Source of the DNA: Pseudomonas fluorescens
Lineage (GTDB): Bacteria; Pseudomonadota; Gammaproteobacteria; Pseudomonadales; Pseudomonadaceae
Reading direction: 5' to 3'
Length of the DNA stretch: 64,000 nt
Assembly (NCBI RefSeq): GCF_040448305.1
Contig: NZ_CP148752.1
Coordinates: 558,001-622,000, forward strand
Each line of letters opens with the position of its first letter. Positions within the stretch are counted from its first letter, which is position 1. The notes below the pieces were generated by a model. That model was given only the letters and a program-made list of their open reading frames with translations. It was not told the DNA's origin and made no database searches. Positions 62,931-64,000 of this stretch are shown here, piece after piece. Position numbers and translations under genes: made by a program.

Positions 62931-63054
62931 CGCAAGGGCGTTTTCTGGACTGGGACGCGGCGCACTCTAGCAAATCGGCTTTGCCGGCGTCGAACGACTG
63001 TGGGGGGATCAAGCGGGGAAGTGCGGCATCTATCAAGTGGACTGCTGAAAAGTC

Positions 63055-63083
63055 AAAAGCCCAATCCGGTGATTGGGCTTTTT
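63055..63083. terminator. Bidirectional terminator downstream of the repeat protein
   Basis: AAAAGCCCAATC, loop CGGT, GATTGGGCTTTTT. Perfect stem, 20 bp past the stop of the minus-strand repeat protein gene. Confidence 0.88.
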
Positions 63084-63102
63084 CTCAAGGCGGCCATGAG
63101 GC

Positions 63103-63573
63103 TTAGCTCAGGTCGCTGTTGCGTTCGATTACACGGTCACCACCGCCTTCAGCGAGGGTTTGACCTTGTGGAGTGCGATCCGAACCGTCGGCGGCGAGGG
63201 TCTGGCCTTGTGGAGTACGGTCGGAACCATCAGCAGCGAGGGTTTGGCCTTGTGGAGTACGGTCGGAGCCATCAGCAGCCAGGGTTTGGCCTTGTGGAGT
63301 ACGATCCGAACCATCTGCGGCGAGGGTCTGGCCTTGTGGGGTGCGGTCCGAGCCATCCTGAGTGATCAGGCCTTTTTCTTTCAGGCGATCATTACCACCT
63401 TCGGCAAGGGTCTGGCCTTGTGGGGTACGGTCGGAGCCATCGGCGGCGACGGTCTGGCTGAACACCGAGTGGTTCTGTTTCACTTGTGGAGTGGCCTGGT
63501 CAGCCGCTGGCAGGGCAAAAGCAGTGCTGGCCAGCATCGAGAGTGTAAGGCTAAGCAGTAGTTGGCGTTTCAT
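63103..63573 (-). CDS. Secreted protein of tandem 14-residue repeats
   Basis: 156 residues with a signal peptide (about 1-20, cleavage after AFA). Residues 43-154 are eight contiguous 14-residue units with consensus AADGSDRTPQGQTL: units 1, 4, 5, 6 and 7 are identical, unit 3 begins TQ, and units 2 and 8 are degenerate (AEGGNDR.., AEGGGDR..). No family recognised; repeat proteins of this kind occur in Pseudomonas as hypothetical genes. GGAG lies 11 nt upstream of the ATG. The protein is rich in Gly, Asp, Arg, Gln and Thr and predicted disordered. Confidence 0.85.
   Translation of the reverse strand: MKRQLLLSLTLSMLASTAFALPAADQATPQVKQNHSVFSQTVAADGSDRTPQGQTLAEGGNDRLKEKGLITQDGSDRTPQGQTLAADGSDRTPQGQTLAADGSDRTPQGQTLAADGSDRTPQGQTLAADGSDRTPQGQTLAEGGGDRVIERNSDLS
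63112..63447 (-). repeat. 42-bp tandem repeat array inside the secreted repeat protein gene
   Basis: Eight head-to-tail 42-bp units (336 bp) in frame. Central units differ by synonymous changes only (e.g. GCCGTCGG/GCCATCAG variants), so selection keeps the peptide repeat. Confidence 0.9.
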
Positions 63574-63960
63574 GATTGTTTTGCTCCGTGGGGGTGCGAA
63601 TAAGTGGGTACGAGAGCAATGCTACTCTCGATAAGTCGATATGAAAGTTCATAAACGCAATGGTAATAATCAACGGAATTGATTGTTTGCTGCGGAGGCT
63701 CTAGGCCGGGCGTTTCCGGCGAGCAGTCTTGCACCGAAGTGGGTATTTTCGACCCACCTTTGACGTGTAAAAGTGCAGGGCCGGTAACGCCGGTCGACTG
63801 GCTGGTCAGTATTGGACTGGGCGGATTCGGCGAAATCGGTCTATCGATTAAACCTGCCGGTTTTTTATCAGTCGTAGATTTCATGGCGGGTCGCTTGCGG
63901 CTCACCGTTTCACATGTGCGTCGCAGTCGGGGCGCTCAGTCGTATCAGGAGCCCTGTGCA
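63574..63960. other. Intergenic region, probable divergent promoters
   Basis: 387 bp between the repeat protein and the gene entering at 63961. A minus-strand open frame (63570-63884) is present, but its composition (Pro/Ser/Thr-rich, no conserved block) does not convince. No RNA gene or repeat seen. Confidence 0.4.
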
Positions 63961-64000
63961 ATGACGCGCACTCAAAAAACGTTTGTCTGGACCCTTTCCA
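63961..64000 (+). CDS. Start of a protein gene cut by the window end
   Basis: ATG followed by MTRTQKTFVWTLS. A strong AGGAG lies nine bases upstream. Only 13 codons are visible, so the product cannot be named. Confidence 0.45.
   Translation, partial: MTRTQKTFVWTLS

Noticed and set aside
63112..63447. CRISPR array
   Set aside because: The 42-bp units are contiguous without spacers, in frame inside a protein gene, and there are no cas genes.
63570..63905. Minus-strand frame upstream of the repeat protein, ending in ATGA overlap with it
   Set aside because: The overlap is suggestive, but the product is Pro/Ser/Thr-rich without a conserved block, and the repeat protein has its own ribosome-binding site.

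Overview
The window is a 64-kb chromosomal segment of a Pseudomonas, most likely of the P. fluorescens group. The evidence is GC-rich coding sequence, gene order that matches what is known from P. aeruginosa and P. putida (rsgA/orn, queG/nnr-tsaE-amiB-mutL-miaA-hfq-hflX-hflK-hflC-hisZ-purA, rnr-rlmB-rpsF-rpsR-rplI-dnaB, log/azu/nadE-pncB, amaB-amaA, braCDEFG, desT/ureEFG), and 15 loci of the fluorescent-pseudomonad REP/REPIN palindrome. No prophage, insertion sequence, rRNA operon or CRISPR array was seen.

Region by region. 1-2.6 kb is accessory DNA: the 3' part of a dinD-like gene and, converging on it across a shared terminator, a compact three-gene operon on the minus strand encoding a ThsB-type TIR-like protein, a caspase-family protease with a unique C-terminal domain, and a second classical TIR protein. 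This is the most interesting locus. It resembles the TIR-plus-caspase anti-phage systems recently described as type IV Thoeris, but carries two different TIR proteins. 2.8-19.4 kb is core housekeeping: ribosome assembly, RNA decay, queuosine, metabolite repair, the cell-wall/mismatch-repair/tRNA-modification/Hfq superoperon, HflKC, HisZ and PurA. 19.5-24.1 kb holds a chemoreceptor and a two-gene ferric-iron ABC importer lacking its ATPase. 24.3-24.8 kb holds two complete, independently promoted tRNA-Leu(CAG) units. 25-32.3 kb holds RNase R, RlmB, the S6/S18/L9 ribosomal operon and DnaB.

32.4-41.8 kb has a YgiQ radical-SAM protein and a three-gene transglutaminase / circularly permuted ATP-grasp-alpha-E cluster of unknown product. 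42-46 kb holds a LOG-family hydrolase, azurin with an ANR-like box, and NAD salvage (nadE-pncB). 46-50 kb is the lysine/pipecolate catabolic pair amaB-amaA with a divergent LysR regulator. 50.1-55.7 kb is the branched-chain amino-acid transporter braCDEFG behind a perfect sigma-54 promoter. 55.7-56.5 kb is an 840-bp gene-free stretch with a cluster of DnaA boxes. 56.5-59.5 kb holds an SDR oxidoreductase, a divergent CDF-like transporter and an AGE-family isomerase. 59.6-62.1 kb is the urease accessory operon ureE-ureF-ureG-hupE/ureJ, without structural genes. The window ends with a DesT-like TetR regulator and a small secreted protein made almost entirely of 14-residue repeats.

All functional assignments come from recognising sequence motifs, lengths and gene order by eye; no database search was run.
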